This document shows positions 19,326 to 29,896 of a stretch of DNA of 64,000 bases, one piece after another; position 1 is the stretch's first letter, and each line of letters begins with the position of its first letter. The stretch is from Clostridiales bacterium (lineage in GTDB: Bacteria > Bacillota > Clostridia > Christensenellales > Aristaeellaceae). The stretch lies in the NCBI GenBank assembly GCA_017569285.1, contig CP069419.1, forward strand, positions 3,196,198 to 3,260,197. Direction: 5' to 3'. Made by a program: the position numbers and the translations under genes. The notes under the pieces were generated by a model. The model worked only from the letters and a program-made list of their open reading frames with translations, was not told where the DNA came from and ran no database searches.

Positions 19326-20231
19326 TCAGGCTTCGGGAAAAGCCATGCTGGTGAGCTCCTGGATCGCGCTGTGTCCTGAGCGTTTCAGACTCAGGTTTCG
19401 CGCAGCGGCTTCAACAATGATGGCCAGATTACGGCCGGGTTTGATCGGGATTGTCTGGCATGGAACCGGTACACCGAGGATATCAACCGTTTCTTCCTCC
19501 AGACCAATCCGGTCATATTCCTTTTTGTCATCCCAAACCTCAAGCTCAAGGATCAGGTCGATGGTTTTGCTGACAGCGACCGCACCGATGCCGAACATCG
19601 CCCGGATATCGATTACGCCGATACCGCGGATTTCCATCAGGTGGCGTACTTTTTCCGGACATGAACCAATCAGACGGTCATCTGAAATACGGCAAATATC
19701 CACAACATCATCCGCAACAAGCATATGACCGCGCTTGACAAGCTCCAGGGCAGCTTCACTCTTGCCGACCCCGCTTTTCCCGGAAAGCATGACACCGACT
19801 CCATACACATCCAGCAGTACACCATGACGTGTAATATGCGGAGCCAGGCACCGGTTGAGGTAGTGAATGGCGGAAACCGTAAATTTCGTAGTGACCTGTT
19901 TTGTGGCAAAGAGGAAAACCTGCTTCCGCTCAGCAGCTTCCAGCAGCTCCGGCGGGGGAGTCATTCCACGGCAGATGATCACACAGGGAATCCGGTAGGA
20001 GAAAAAACGGTCGAGCAGTTCACGGCGTTCCTCCGGAGTCCGTTTATCCAGGTAGGCCATTTCCACCTTGCCGATAACCTGGGGACGTTCAAATGCAAAG
20101 AATTCATAAAAGCCGCAGAACTGCATGCCGGGGCGGTTCAGCTCCGGCGAAAGGATATCCCAGGTATCATATAATGAGGACACAAGGCACTCGAGGCCAA
20201 GCGCCTGCTGGAAATCACGGGCCTTAATCAC
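19326..20231 (-). CDS. hprK: HPr kinase/phosphorylase
   Basis: HprK phosphorylates HPr on serine 46 when glycolytic intermediates are high and removes the phosphate when they fall, the switch of CcpA-type catabolite control in low-G+C Gram-positives. The 301 residues contain Walker A GKSGVGKS (151-158), the preceding RHGVLLDVYG loop, and the signature MEIRGIGVIDIRAMFG. Normal length. It overlaps the HAD phosphatase gene by four bases, not the lgt partner seen in many Firmicutes. Confidence 0.95.
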   Translation of the reverse strand: MIKARDFQQALGLECLVSSLYDTWDILSPELNRPGMQFCGFYEFFAFERPQVIGKVEMAYLDKRTPEERRELLDRFFSYRIPCVIICRGMTPPPELLEAAERKQVFLFATKQVTTKFTVSAIHYLNRCLAPHITRHGVLLDVYGVGVMLSGKSGVGKSEAALELVKRGHMLVADDVVDICRISDDRLIGSCPEKVRHLMEIRGIGVIDIRAMFGIGAVAVSKTIDLILELEVWDDKKEYDRIGLEEETVDILGVPVPCQTIPIKPGRNLAIIVEAAARNLSLKRSGHSAIQELTSMAFPEA

Positions 20232-21034
20232 GGTATTACCTCCCCGGAAAGAAAGTGTTCCGAAAGATAACGGGCGACTCCATCGTCATTGTTGCTGCCG
20301 CAGATTTCATCACAGAGGGGCTGTACATCCTTCCGGGCATTTGCGACCGCAACGGAACGGCCCGCGGCTTCAAACATTGCGACATCATTGAGACTGTCAC
20401 CGAAGGCAATGATATCCTTAACGGATATGCCCAGATAATCGGCAGCGAACCCGAGGGCGATTCCCTTGGTCGCACGCACCGGGTTGAATTCCAGAAACCA
20501 TGGTTTGGAGCAGGTGATGGAGACCCGGCCTTCAAAACGCCTGCGGGCTTCGGCAAGCATAGCGGAAACCTGAGCAGGTTCCGCCATCATCAGGATTTTA
20601 TTGCGCGGCTCCCGAATAAATTTCCGCAGGTCACCGACGTAGATCCCGGACAGGCTGGAAGTCCGCGCATACCGTTCGGAGTATTCGGAATACTGATTGA
20701 AGTAAAAGTGGGCGCCGTCATATGCCTGTGTGTATGCGTTGTATTCCGCACCAAAGTCCACGATTTCATGCGCCGTTTCCATGCTGAAGTTTTCAGCGTG
20801 AAGAAGCTCATGGGTTCTTCCGTCGTATATTTCCGCGCCGTTGCAGGCAATATACAGGGAAACACACCCGATCTTTTCCACGTGGGGCTTCATACTCAGC
20901 CTGGTCCGCCCGCTGTCCGCGATGAAAAAGAAACCACGGTCCGCAAGGCGGTGAAAAACATCCAGCGTGTAGGGGGAAATGGACAGATCATCCCGCAGCA
21001 GGGTATCATCCAGGTCAAAAGCAGCTGCCTTCAA
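20228..21034 (-). CDS. HAD-superfamily hydrolase, Cof type
   Basis: A 268-residue cytosolic phosphatase of the Cof/IIB subfamily. The nucleophile motif DLDDT starts at Asp7, motif II Ser/Thr lies in FFIADSGR, and the C-terminal GDSLNDVAMF provides the Mg-binding aspartates. These enzymes dephosphorylate sugar phosphates, phosphoglycolate or flavin/PLP-type cofactors; the substrate cannot be told. It is the gene between hprK and a sugar kinase, so a sugar-phosphate substrate is a reasonable guess. Confidence 0.88.
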   Translation of the reverse strand: MKAAAFDLDDTLLRDDLSISPYTLDVFHRLADRGFFFIADSGRTRLSMKPHVEKIGCVSLYIACNGAEIYDGRTHELLHAENFSMETAHEIVDFGAEYNAYTQAYDGAHFYFNQYSEYSERYARTSSLSGIYVGDLRKFIREPRNKILMMAEPAQVSAMLAEARRRFEGRVSITCSKPWFLEFNPVRATKGIALGFAADYLGISVKDIIAFGDSLNDVAMFEAAGRSVAVANARKDVQPLCDEICGSNNDDGVARYLSEHFLSGEVIP

Positions 21035-21051
21035 AATACCACCTGCCGAAA

Positions 21052-22641
21052 TCAGATTTTCAGGCCTTCCACCGCTGCTTTCTGGGCGGGAATGCAGGCA
21101 AGGAATTTATCCATATAGGTATCAAAACCCGCTTCATCGACCGGGTCCGGACTGACTGTGAGCTGCTTCATGCCGGCAAACACGCGGTGGTCCAGATAAT
21201 CTTCAAGGGATTCACCCTTTTCACGACGGACCGCGTAGGCTGCCAGCAGGGCAATACCCCAGGCGCCTCCTTCTCCGGCGGTTTCCATCACGGTTACCGG
21301 AGCATGAATGGCAGCAGCAAGCAGGTTCTGTGCGACGCCTTCGGTTTTGAAAAGGCCGCCGTGACCGTAAACGCGGTCGATTGCCACCTTTTCCCGGTTC
21401 ATGATTTCCATGCCGGCTTTGAGCGTTTCCATGCTCGCATAGATCTGGGCCCGCATGAAGTTGGCAATGGACATTTTTGCGTCCGGCGTACGGATGAGCA
21501 TGGGGCGGCCTTCAGAAAGCCCCGTAACGGGTTCGCCGGCAAAATAGTTGAAGCTTACGATGCCGCCGCAGTCCGGAGCGCCTTCCATGGCTTTCCGGAA
21601 AAGGCGGGTATACACATCGCCGGCATCGGTTTTAAATCCCATCAGGTCTGCAAATTCACGGAACAAAGATACCCAGGCATTGATATCTGAGGTGCAGGAA
21701 TTGCAATGAACCATACCGACCTGTTTACCGGTGGGAGTGGTTACAACGTCAATTTCAGGATAAACTGCCGAAAGCGGTTTTTCCAGAACGATCATGGAAA
21801 AAATGGAAGTGCCGGCGCTGACATTGCCGGTTTTCGCACGGATGCTGTTGGTTGCCGCCATACCGGTGCCGGCATCACCTTCGGGAGGACAGAGCGGGCA
21901 ACCCGGCTGCAGGTCACCTTCCGCATCCAGCAGCAGAGCGCCGGAGGCAGTCAGTGTTCCTGCATCTTCGCCCGCCGGGATGCAGCGGGGTAGAATATCC
22001 TCCAGTTTCCAGGGGAAACCGCGGTCTGCAATCAGGTCATCAAAAATCCGGATCATATTCCGGTCAAAATCACATGTGCTGCTGTCAATGGGCATCATAC
22101 CGCTGGCATCACCGACACCCAGAACCTTGCGGCCTGTGAGCAGGTAATGCACCCATCCGGCCAGCGTTGTGAAAAAGCGGACGGAAGGCACATGGGGCTC
22201 ATTGTTCAGGATTGCCTGATAGAGATGGGACAGGCTCCAGCGCTGAGGCATGTTGAAGGAAAAAGCCTCCGTCAGCTTTTCGGCAGCTTCGCCTGTGATC
22301 GTGTTGCGCCAGGTGCGGAACGGAACGAGCAGGTTCATATCAGCATCGAAAGGAAGATAGCCATGCATCATCGCGCTGATGCCAACAGCGGAAAGCCTGG
22401 AAGGGACAATGCCGTATTTTTCCCTGGCATCCTTTTTCAGATCGGCATAACTGGCGCGCAGTCCTTTCAGGACAGCATCCTCACTGTATGTCCATATCCC
22501 GCTGACAAAATCGTTTTCCCATTCGTGGCTGCCGGAGGCAATCACGGAGTGATCCGGACCGATGAGAACCGACTTGATCCGGGTGGAACCGAATTCAATA
22601 CCAAGAACCGCAGAACCGTTTTCGATTATTTGCCTGCTCAT
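21052..22641 (-). CDS. FGGY-family carbohydrate kinase (xylulokinase/ribulokinase-like)
   Basis: A 529-residue kinase with two actin-like domains: IEFGSTRIKSVLI near the start, a substrate loop around AVGISAMMHGYL, the central Gly-Asp-Ala-Gly-Thr-Gly-Met phosphate site, and the C-terminal VYGHGGLFKTEGV motif. It belongs to the FGGY branch annotated as xylulokinase or L-ribulokinase-like in Firmicutes; no isomerase, epimerase or transporter gene is adjacent to fix the sugar. It starts the minus-strand run to glcK, with spacings of 17 bases, an overlap, and 23 bases. Confidence 0.87.
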   Translation of the reverse strand: MSRQIIENGSAVLGIEFGSTRIKSVLIGPDHSVIASGSHEWENDFVSGIWTYSEDAVLKGLRASYADLKKDAREKYGIVPSRLSAVGISAMMHGYLPFDADMNLLVPFRTWRNTITGEAAEKLTEAFSFNMPQRWSLSHLYQAILNNEPHVPSVRFFTTLAGWVHYLLTGRKVLGVGDASGMMPIDSSTCDFDRNMIRIFDDLIADRGFPWKLEDILPRCIPAGEDAGTLTASGALLLDAEGDLQPGCPLCPPEGDAGTGMAATNSIRAKTGNVSAGTSIFSMIVLEKPLSAVYPEIDVVTTPTGKQVGMVHCNSCTSDINAWVSLFREFADLMGFKTDAGDVYTRLFRKAMEGAPDCGGIVSFNYFAGEPVTGLSEGRPMLIRTPDAKMSIANFMRAQIYASMETLKAGMEIMNREKVAIDRVYGHGGLFKTEGVAQNLLAAAIHAPVTVMETAGEGGAWGIALLAAYAVRREKGESLEDYLDHRVFAGMKQLTVSPDPVDEAGFDTYMDKFLACIPAQKAAVEGLKI

Positions 22642-22773
22642 AATAACCCTCCAAATATCGGATTTTAACGATGCCGGATGATATGAGAACCATTATATGT
22701 CGAACATTATAGATTATATCATACAAAATAAAGGATTTCTACCGGAAAGTATGATGAAAACCATACAAAAAGG

Positions 22774-22800
22774 ATAAAAAATAAGCCCATCGGGCTTATT
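22774..22800 (-). terminator. Rho-independent terminator overlapping the carboxypeptidase stop codon
   Basis: A 9-bp stem (22780-22788 with 22792-22800) with a three-base loop, followed on the minus strand by TTTTTATCC. The TAA stop of the upstream minus gene lies inside the stem. Confidence 0.85.
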
Positions 22801-24253
22801 TGACATAACGGCCTGCCGGTTTCGGGATCCGCATCCGGTTGGCACGGCGCCTGCGGCGGATCAGGACAATGATTCCGGCCAGGACCAGGAGCAGCAGTAC
22901 CGGGGAAACAAAGAAAAGGAACAGCGTAAATGAGAACCTGGGCAGCGGATTCGGATCGTTATAGGTTTCAAGGATAATCTCCTCAAGTGATTTGGGAGCA
23001 TTGTCGCGCCGGTCAATTGTGCGCTCAGCAAGCAGCGAATAGACAACGGGATCGCCGTATTCCGGATAATAGGTCATCGTACCGATTTCCTCACCGGCCT
23101 GAATCGGGCAGATCAGGTCACGTGTAATCTGAATATCGAATGCCTCACGGATATTGGATGACATCTGTTCCGCTTTCTTTTTTGTGGTAGTGATCCGCGT
23201 TGAATCTGACATGTTCAGCGGGACGCAGGAAAGACGCAGTTTACCGCGGGCACTGTCCCGGGTGGAATAGTTGCTGGTTTCAAGAACAAGGGGATTCATC
23301 TCATAAATCTGCCGGGGTGACAGGCTGACATACTGACTGAAGCCATAATTCATCAGCTTGATCGTATCTGCCCAGCGGGCCCTGTTTCCGGTAAACAGGA
23401 CAACGGAAATAAGGCGGACGCCCTCTTTTTCAGCAGCTCCGGCGAAACACCAGCCGGACATGGAGTGGGAACCGGTTTTGATGCCGGTCGCATACGGGAA
23501 ATAGTATTTGTTCGGGTTTTCGGCAGACCCCTCCAGCATATAGGAGGATTTGGTGGTGATTGTCCGGGCACGCTGCTTGTTTGTCCGGGCGATATTATAG
23601 GATGTGGCGGATGCGATCTGGCGGAAAGTATCGTTCTGCATGGCAAAACGTGCGATGACAGCCAGGTCGCGGGCAGTGGAATAATGATCCGGATCGTGAT
23701 ATCCATGCGGATTGGCGAAATGCGTACCGGTGCATCCATATGCGTCCGCCCACTGGTTCATCAGGACAACAAAATCCTCGATGGAACCGGAAACTGTTTC
23801 TGCGATCACATTTGCACCGTCGTTTCCGGAAACAAGCATTGTACCGTACAGAACGTCGATAAATGGTATTTCCTCGCCGGCCTGCAGATGCATCGTGGAA
23901 GAGTCCGGCGGAACATTGACCGCCCGTTCGGAAACAATAACCTTCTGATTCAGATCCTCCACGTACGTGATACCCAGGAGAACAGTAAGGATTTTGGTAA
24001 CAGAAGCCGGATAACGCCTTTCATCCGGATCTTTCTCAAAAATGACTTCACCGGTGTCTTCCGCCATCAGGATGGCTGAAAGGGCATAAAGCTGGTTCTG
24101 GACAAGCTGCTCCGGATGGTCTTCATCATATTTTTCAGCTTCCGGGGAAAGCGTGGGCTCCGGAATGACATCGGTGCTCTCAGACAGGGCCGGCCGGAGG
24201 AAACAGGAAAACAGCAGAAGGAGCGACATCAGAAGGCATATACGTTTTTTCAC
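22796..24253 (-). CDS. D-alanyl-D-alanine carboxypeptidase (S11), DacF-like
   Basis: A penicillin-binding protein that trims the terminal D-alanine from peptidoglycan stem peptides outside the membrane. The 485 residues start with a signal peptide, carry the SxxK nucleophile motif SVTK (Ser84), SGN at 142-144 and KTG at 259-261, then the PBP5 C-terminal domain. A membrane helix near 440-463 followed by a basic tail anchors it, in place of the usual amphipathic helix. uppP is the next upstream gene on this strand, 39 bases away, so both may be one wall-synthesis transcript. Confidence 0.93.
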   Translation of the reverse strand: MKKRICLLMSLLLLFSCFLRPALSESTDVIPEPTLSPEAEKYDEDHPEQLVQNQLYALSAILMAEDTGEVIFEKDPDERRYPASVTKILTVLLGITYVEDLNQKVIVSERAVNVPPDSSTMHLQAGEEIPFIDVLYGTMLVSGNDGANVIAETVSGSIEDFVVLMNQWADAYGCTGTHFANPHGYHDPDHYSTARDLAVIARFAMQNDTFRQIASATSYNIARTNKQRARTITTKSSYMLEGSAENPNKYYFPYATGIKTGSHSMSGWCFAGAAEKEGVRLISVVLFTGNRARWADTIKLMNYGFSQYVSLSPRQIYEMNPLVLETSNYSTRDSARGKLRLSCVPLNMSDSTRITTTKKKAEQMSSNIREAFDIQITRDLICPIQAGEEIGTMTYYPEYGDPVVYSLLAERTIDRRDNAPKSLEEIILETYNDPNPLPRFSFTLFLFFVSPVLLLLVLAGIIVLIRRRRRANRMRIPKPAGRYVK

Positions 24254-24292
24254 GGGCTCACTCCTTTCGCTGAAAATAACCGGGTTTGAGAA

Positions 24293-25201
24293 TTACGCGA
24301 GAAGCGTACGCAGGAGACCCACCGCATCCTCCACTTCAGCAGGAGCTGCAGCGGGAAGAGCAAAGGCGGGAACCAGCGGTGAAGCGGCCAGCTGAAGCAG
24401 CAGCCATGCAATACCCAGCACCGCAACATACAGCGCAAACCAGCTGAGCGGCACCTTGCTGATCATTTTCAGCATAAACCGAAGGGCTGCAAAACCGGTA
24501 ACTGCGGCAACTGCAATTCCGACAATCGAGGGGAAAAGATCAATATCCCGGATATATCCTTCCTCGACCGCTTCCTTTCCCTCCATCAGGAGCGAACCGA
24601 GAATCGCCGGCGCACTCATCATGAACGAAAAGCGAGCTGCTTTATCCTTGCCCAGGCCGGAAACAACACCCCCGAAAATGGTGGAACCGCTACGTGAAAC
24701 GCCCGGGAGCAGGCCGGCCCCCTGGAAAACGCCCATGATGACAGCCTGGAAGAAGGAAACCTCCTTTTCAGGAACAGCCGTTTTCCGCGAAGAGGCAACG
24801 CGGTCACAAAGCAGCAGGAAGACGGCGGTAATGAGGAATGAAACTCCCAGGAACCATCCGCTGTCAAATACCGAAAAGCCTCGGATGTCATCCGACACAA
24901 CCAGGATCTTTTTGGCGATATAGTAAATCACCAATGTAGGCAGAGAAGCAACGATCAGCTTGAGAAGGGTTTTGTTGCGGACCGGATGGGCGATCATGTC
25001 GATCCATTCCCGCCAGAAAACCAGCAGAACTGGAATCAGCGTTCCGACGTGAAGAAGGATATCGAGCATTTTCATTGCCGCATCGGATCCGGTGAGACCG
25101 AACAGTTTCTGCGCCAGCAGCAGATGTCCGCTGGAAGAAATGGGGAGGAATTCCCCCAGACCCTGAATCAGCCCGAGAAGAGCGCCCTGGATTACATTCA
25201 T
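24293..25201 (-). CDS. uppP: Undecaprenyl-diphosphatase (BacA/UppP)
   Basis: An integral membrane phosphatase that converts undecaprenyl diphosphate to the monophosphate, recycling the lipid carrier of wall precursors and giving bacitracin tolerance. The 302 residues have the catalytic motif 1 GLGEFLPISSSGH near residue 14 and motif 2 PGVSRSGST, with about eight hydrophobic helices. GGGAGG precedes the start. The extra C-terminal 25 residues are Ala/Pro-rich and not conserved. Confidence 0.95.
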   Translation of the reverse strand: MNVIQGALLGLIQGLGEFLPISSSGHLLLAQKLFGLTGSDAAMKMLDILLHVGTLIPVLLVFWREWIDMIAHPVRNKTLLKLIVASLPTLVIYYIAKKILVVSDDIRGFSVFDSGWFLGVSFLITAVFLLLCDRVASSRKTAVPEKEVSFFQAVIMGVFQGAGLLPGVSRSGSTIFGGVVSGLGKDKAARFSFMMSAPAILGSLLMEGKEAVEEGYIRDIDLFPSIVGIAVAAVTGFAALRFMLKMISKVPLSWFALYVAVLGIAWLLLQLAASPLVPAFALPAAAPAEVEDAVGLLRTLLA

Positions 25202-25234
25202 TCGACCATGCCTCCCGAAAACAATATCTCATCT

Positions 25235-25263
25235 ATTTTACCACAGGCAGATGGATTTGGAAA
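25235..25263 (-). promoter_or_regulatory. Extended -10 promoter for uppP
   Basis: Minus-strand TTTCCA (25263-25258), 17 bases, TAAAAT (25240-25235) with TGG immediately upstream. It lies back to back with the ychF promoter, with their -35 regions only a few bases apart. Confidence 0.55.
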
Positions 25264-25265
25264 GC

Positions 25266-25294
25266 TTGACGGAGGGTAAATGCATCATTATAAT
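25266..25294 (+). promoter_or_regulatory. Sigma-A promoter for ychF
   Basis: TTGACG (25266-25271), 17 bases, TATAAT (25289-25294). The leader to the ATG is about 60 bases and contains two short stem-loops (GCCGCC/GGCGGC near 25313-25327 and TTCCG/CGGAA near 25327-25342), the second abutting the ribosome site. Confidence 0.82.
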
Positions 25295-25360
25295 TACTTG
25301 CTGGTATGGCCGCCGCGGGCGGCTGTTTCCGGAAAGACGGAAGGAGCGCTTGAAAACAAA

Positions 25361-26458
25361 ATGAAGCTTGGAGTTGTTGGACTGCCAAACGTCGGAAAAA
25401 GCACCCTGTTCAATGCAATTACGAATGCGGGAGCCCAGGCCGAGAATTATCCATTCTGCACGATTGAGCCCAATACCGGTGTTGTGATGGTTCCGGACAA
25501 CCGGCTGAATGTACTGGCGGAGATGTACCATCCGAAGAAGGTCACGCCCACAACGATTGAGTTTGTGGATATCGCCGGCCTGGTGAAAGGCGCCAGCCGG
25601 GGTGAAGGACTCGGGAACAAGTTCCTCAGCCATATCCGGGAAGTGGATGCAATCGTACATGTGGTCCGCTGCTTCGAGGATGACAATATTATCCATGTGG
25701 ACGGATCCGTGAATCCGGCCCGCGATATTGAGACCATCAACCTGGAACTGATTTTTGCCGATATGGATACCGTACAGCGCAGGAAGGAAAAGGCGCTGAA
25801 GAGCTTCCGCGGGGGAGACAAGAGCAGCGGAGCCGAAGCCGATCTTGCCGAAAAACTGTATGCCCACCTGGAGAGCGGAAAGCCGGCGCGTACCTATAAC
25901 GCGGACAAGGAAGAACGCGAAATCATGTCCGGATGGTTCCTGCTGACCACAAAACCGGTGATCTATGCGGCCAATATTTCTGAGGATGATATCGGCAAGG
26001 ACGAAAGCAAAATCCCGTTCCTGAACGAAGTCAGGAAAATTGCAGATGATGAAGGCGCCGGGATGATCGTGATTTCCGCTGCGATCGAGCAGGACATCGC
26101 GCAGATGGCGCCGGATGAAAAGGCGGAATTCCTGGCTGACCTCGGAATCGGACAGAGCGGACTGGACCGTCTGATTACCGCGTGTTACCGGCTGCTCGGG
26201 CTGATCAGCTTCCTTACGGTCGGCGAGGATGAATGCCGTGCATGGACCATTACAGAGGGAACAAAAGCGCCGCAGGCTGCCGGAAAGATCCATACGGATT
26301 TTGAAAAGGGCTTTATCCGGGCTGAAGTTGTTCCGTATGATACGCTGATTGAAAACGGCAGCATGGCCGCATGCAAGGAAAAGGGTCTGGTTCGCAGTGA
26401 AGGCAAGGATTATGTGATGAAGGACGGGGATATTACCCTGTTCCGGTTCAACGTATAA
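25361..26458 (+). CDS. ychF: Redox-regulated ATPase YchF
   Basis: YchF is an Obg-family P-loop protein that binds ATP more readily than GTP and associates with ribosomes; it is linked to stress and redox control. The 365 residues have GLPNVGKST at 7-15, switch II DIAGLVKGAS, an NISE loop in place of NKxD (the hallmark of ATP preference), a coiled-coil insert, and the C-terminal TGS domain. The frame is open 27 codons upstream but that part is unlike the family; the chosen ATG has AAGGAG 14 bases away, longer than usual. Confidence 0.94.
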   Translation: MKLGVVGLPNVGKSTLFNAITNAGAQAENYPFCTIEPNTGVVMVPDNRLNVLAEMYHPKKVTPTTIEFVDIAGLVKGASRGEGLGNKFLSHIREVDAIVHVVRCFEDDNIIHVDGSVNPARDIETINLELIFADMDTVQRRKEKALKSFRGGDKSSGAEADLAEKLYAHLESGKPARTYNADKEEREIMSGWFLLTTKPVIYAANISEDDIGKDESKIPFLNEVRKIADDEGAGMIVISAAIEQDIAQMAPDEKAEFLADLGIGQSGLDRLITACYRLLGLISFLTVGEDECRAWTITEGTKAPQAAGKIHTDFEKGFIRAEVVPYDTLIENGSMAACKEKGLVRSEGKDYVMKDGDITLFRFNV

Positions 26459-26481
26459 AAGCGACAGAGGGGAAAAGAACG

Positions 26482-27492
26482 ATGTCACGGCTGCAGTTTT
26501 TCTGGCACAGGCTGGTGCGCATGGACTGGAAGGCCATGTGGAAGACAACGGGACTGTTGAAGAAGCGGAGCGGGAAGAGCCGGATCTGGCTCCTGGCCGA
26601 TATGCTGAAATGCGCGGTGAAGTACAATGCCGGATACATGGACTACAAAATTGCGCAGATGTACAAACTGAATGATGAACAGCGGAAAACCGTGATTACC
26701 CGCGGAATATCCAATGAAATCGTCCGGAGGATGAATCCGAAGGAGTACTGGCATTTCTTCGATGACAAAGCCCAGTTCAATGAGCTGTTCCGGGAATTCA
26801 TTCCGCGAAAATGGATCCTTACAAATGAGGACACCGATACCGAAGAACTGTATGCCCTGTGCCGGAACAGCACGCAGCTGATCTGGAAGCCCCTGGAAGG
26901 TTCCAGCGGCCAGGGCATCAAAAAGTATACGCCCGATGACTGGAAGGACGGGCCGGAAGCTTTCCTCGCCAAAATGAACGCGGACGGGAAGGGTATTCTT
27001 GAAGAGATGGTGATCCAGCATCCGAAGATGGCCAGCCTTTGCCCGACTTCGGTGAATACATGCCGGATCGCAACGCTGCTTGGCGACAAACAGCAGGGAA
27101 TTGTATACGCGTTCCTGCGGATCGGCAACGGCAAGGTGATGGATAACGTAGACTGCGGCGGTATGGCTGCCCGGATTGACCTGGATACCGGACGGCTCCT
27201 GACCGTGGGCGCGGACAAGCAGGGCAATACATTTATCAAGCATCCGATCACCAATACGAGCATTATCGGATTTACTATCCCATACTGGGAAGAAGCCAAA
27301 GCCATGTGCCTGAAAGCCGCTGAAAAAGTACCGGAGATGCGGTTTATCGCCTGGGACGTTGCCATTACTGAGAACGGGCCGACCTTTATTGAAGGCAACA
27401 GCTTCCCGAGCCATGCGGTGCCTCAGTTTGCCGCCCATTATCCGGACGGGATCGGCATTTTGCCTGAATTCCGTAAATTTATTGACATCTGA
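26482..27492 (+). CDS. Sugar-transfer-associated ATP-grasp protein
   Basis: The 336-residue protein matches the pattern of the ATP-grasp family found beside sugar transferases in polysaccharide and capsule loci: an N-terminal helical Arg/Trp/Lys segment, WKPLEGSSGQGI as the nucleotide-binding lysine loop (near 140), EEMVIQHP as the hinge, a Ser-Val-Asn-Thr-Cys-Arg strand, and WDVAITENGPTFIEGN as the metal-binding end. ATP-grasp enzymes make a bond by way of an acyl phosphate; the substrate is unknown. It follows ychF by 23 bases, with no sugar-transfer genes nearby. Confidence 0.82.
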   Translation: MSRLQFFWHRLVRMDWKAMWKTTGLLKKRSGKSRIWLLADMLKCAVKYNAGYMDYKIAQMYKLNDEQRKTVITRGISNEIVRRMNPKEYWHFFDDKAQFNELFREFIPRKWILTNEDTDTEELYALCRNSTQLIWKPLEGSSGQGIKKYTPDDWKDGPEAFLAKMNADGKGILEEMVIQHPKMASLCPTSVNTCRIATLLGDKQQGIVYAFLRIGNGKVMDNVDCGGMAARIDLDTGRLLTVGADKQGNTFIKHPITNTSIIGFTIPYWEEAKAMCLKAAEKVPEMRFIAWDVAITENGPTFIEGNSFPSHAVPQFAAHYPDGIGILPEFRKFIDI

Positions 27493-27495
27493 CGG

Positions 27496-27524
27496 TTGAT
27501 TTTCCGCATAAAGCGTGATATATT
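27496..27524 (+). promoter_or_regulatory. Promoter for the T-box/thrS transcript
   Basis: TTGATT (27496-27501), 17 bases, TATATT (27519-27524) preceded by TGA (extended -10). It overlaps the end of the ATP-grasp gene by position only and starts transcription near 27531. Confidence 0.78.
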
Positions 27525-27530
27525 AGCCGT

Positions 27531-27753
27531 AATCTTTCCCGGATGAAGGAAAACACGCGGTCAGATATCCGGCTCACAGAGAGCGGGCGGTGCTGGAAAA
27601 CCCGCAGCAGGACCTGAACGATACCATTTCCGGACGGGGACGGCCGCTGCCCGATATCGCAGAAAAATGAGTGGTTGTTGCCAACAAGCAGGGTGGAACC
27701 GCGAATGCTGATCCAGCATCCGTCCCGGCAGTACGCAGGGCGGATGCTTTTTT
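27531..27753 (+). ncRNA. T-box leader RNA controlling thrS
   Basis: A T-box riboswitch senses uncharged tRNA and prevents early termination when the amino acid is short. The hallmark T-box sequence AGGGTGGAACCGCG is at 27690-27703, directly before a terminator stem. In the stem I region an AGAGAG motif occurs near 27579-27586 and the 3' strand reads GAACGATACCATTTCC; ACC at 27623-27625, followed by A, is the likely specifier codon and codes for threonine, agreeing with the gene downstream. The specifier choice is by eye without folding. Confidence 0.93.
27716..27753 (+). terminator. T-box terminator
   Basis: GCATCCG(T)CCC pairs with GGGCGGATGC (27716-27726 with 27738-27747, one bulged base) and TTTTTT follows. 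This is the stem that the antiterminator displaces when uncharged tRNA-Thr is bound. Confidence 0.9.
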
Positions 27754-27787
27754 GTATCCGCCGGGTAAGAAAAAGGAGGAGACACAC

Positions 27788-29572
<1,785 letters not shown>

Positions 29573-29593
29573 GGCCTCATCCATCTATTATGC

Positions 29594-29628
29594 GGAACAG
29601 CCCGGCGGAAGCCGGGCTGTTCCTTTTT
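29594..29628 (+). terminator. Rho-independent terminator of thrS
   Basis: A 13-bp perfect stem (29594-29606 with 29611-29623) capped by a GGAA tetraloop and followed by TTTTT. Confidence 0.95.
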
Positions 29629-29896
29629 CAGGCAGAATTAAGGCTGATGCTGGCATTTCTTTGATCATGACTTCATTACGGCCGAAAAACGGCCATGCGG
29701 GACAAAAATCGCCCGCTCAGGAAAAGAAGAAGTGCTTAACATGTCTTATACGGCAATGGTTTTTGCCAACGCGGACGAAAAATATTAACTTTCTGTTACA
29801 CAGCAGGAAATAGGAAGGAACAATAGAATAAAAGAAATAGGGTCAAGTTGGGATATGAATTTCCGACAGGACTGAATGATTGAAGGAGGTACCCCC
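29629..29896 (+). other. Leader region before pckA with three small stem-loops
   Basis: This 268-base non-coding stretch holds GGCCG/CGGCC (29680-29694, A5 loop), GCGGG/CCCGC (29697-29716), and GGCAA/TTGCC around 29753-29768, none with a T-run. I could not find a convincing promoter pair; TAGAAT at 29824-29829 is a possible -10. The region probably contains the pckA promoter and its control sites. Confidence 0.4.

Noticed and set aside
22680..22740. Palindromic operator and tandem TATAAT sequences before the FGGY kinase
   Set aside because: ATGATAT and ATATCAT arms are far apart and the region is A+T-rich; no -35 at correct spacing for any of the TATAAT matches.
27671..27787. 39-codon upstream extension of thrS as a TGS remnant
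   Set aside because: The sequence is the T-box and its terminator stem; the translation does not resemble a TGS domain and AAGGAGGA marks the downstream ATG.
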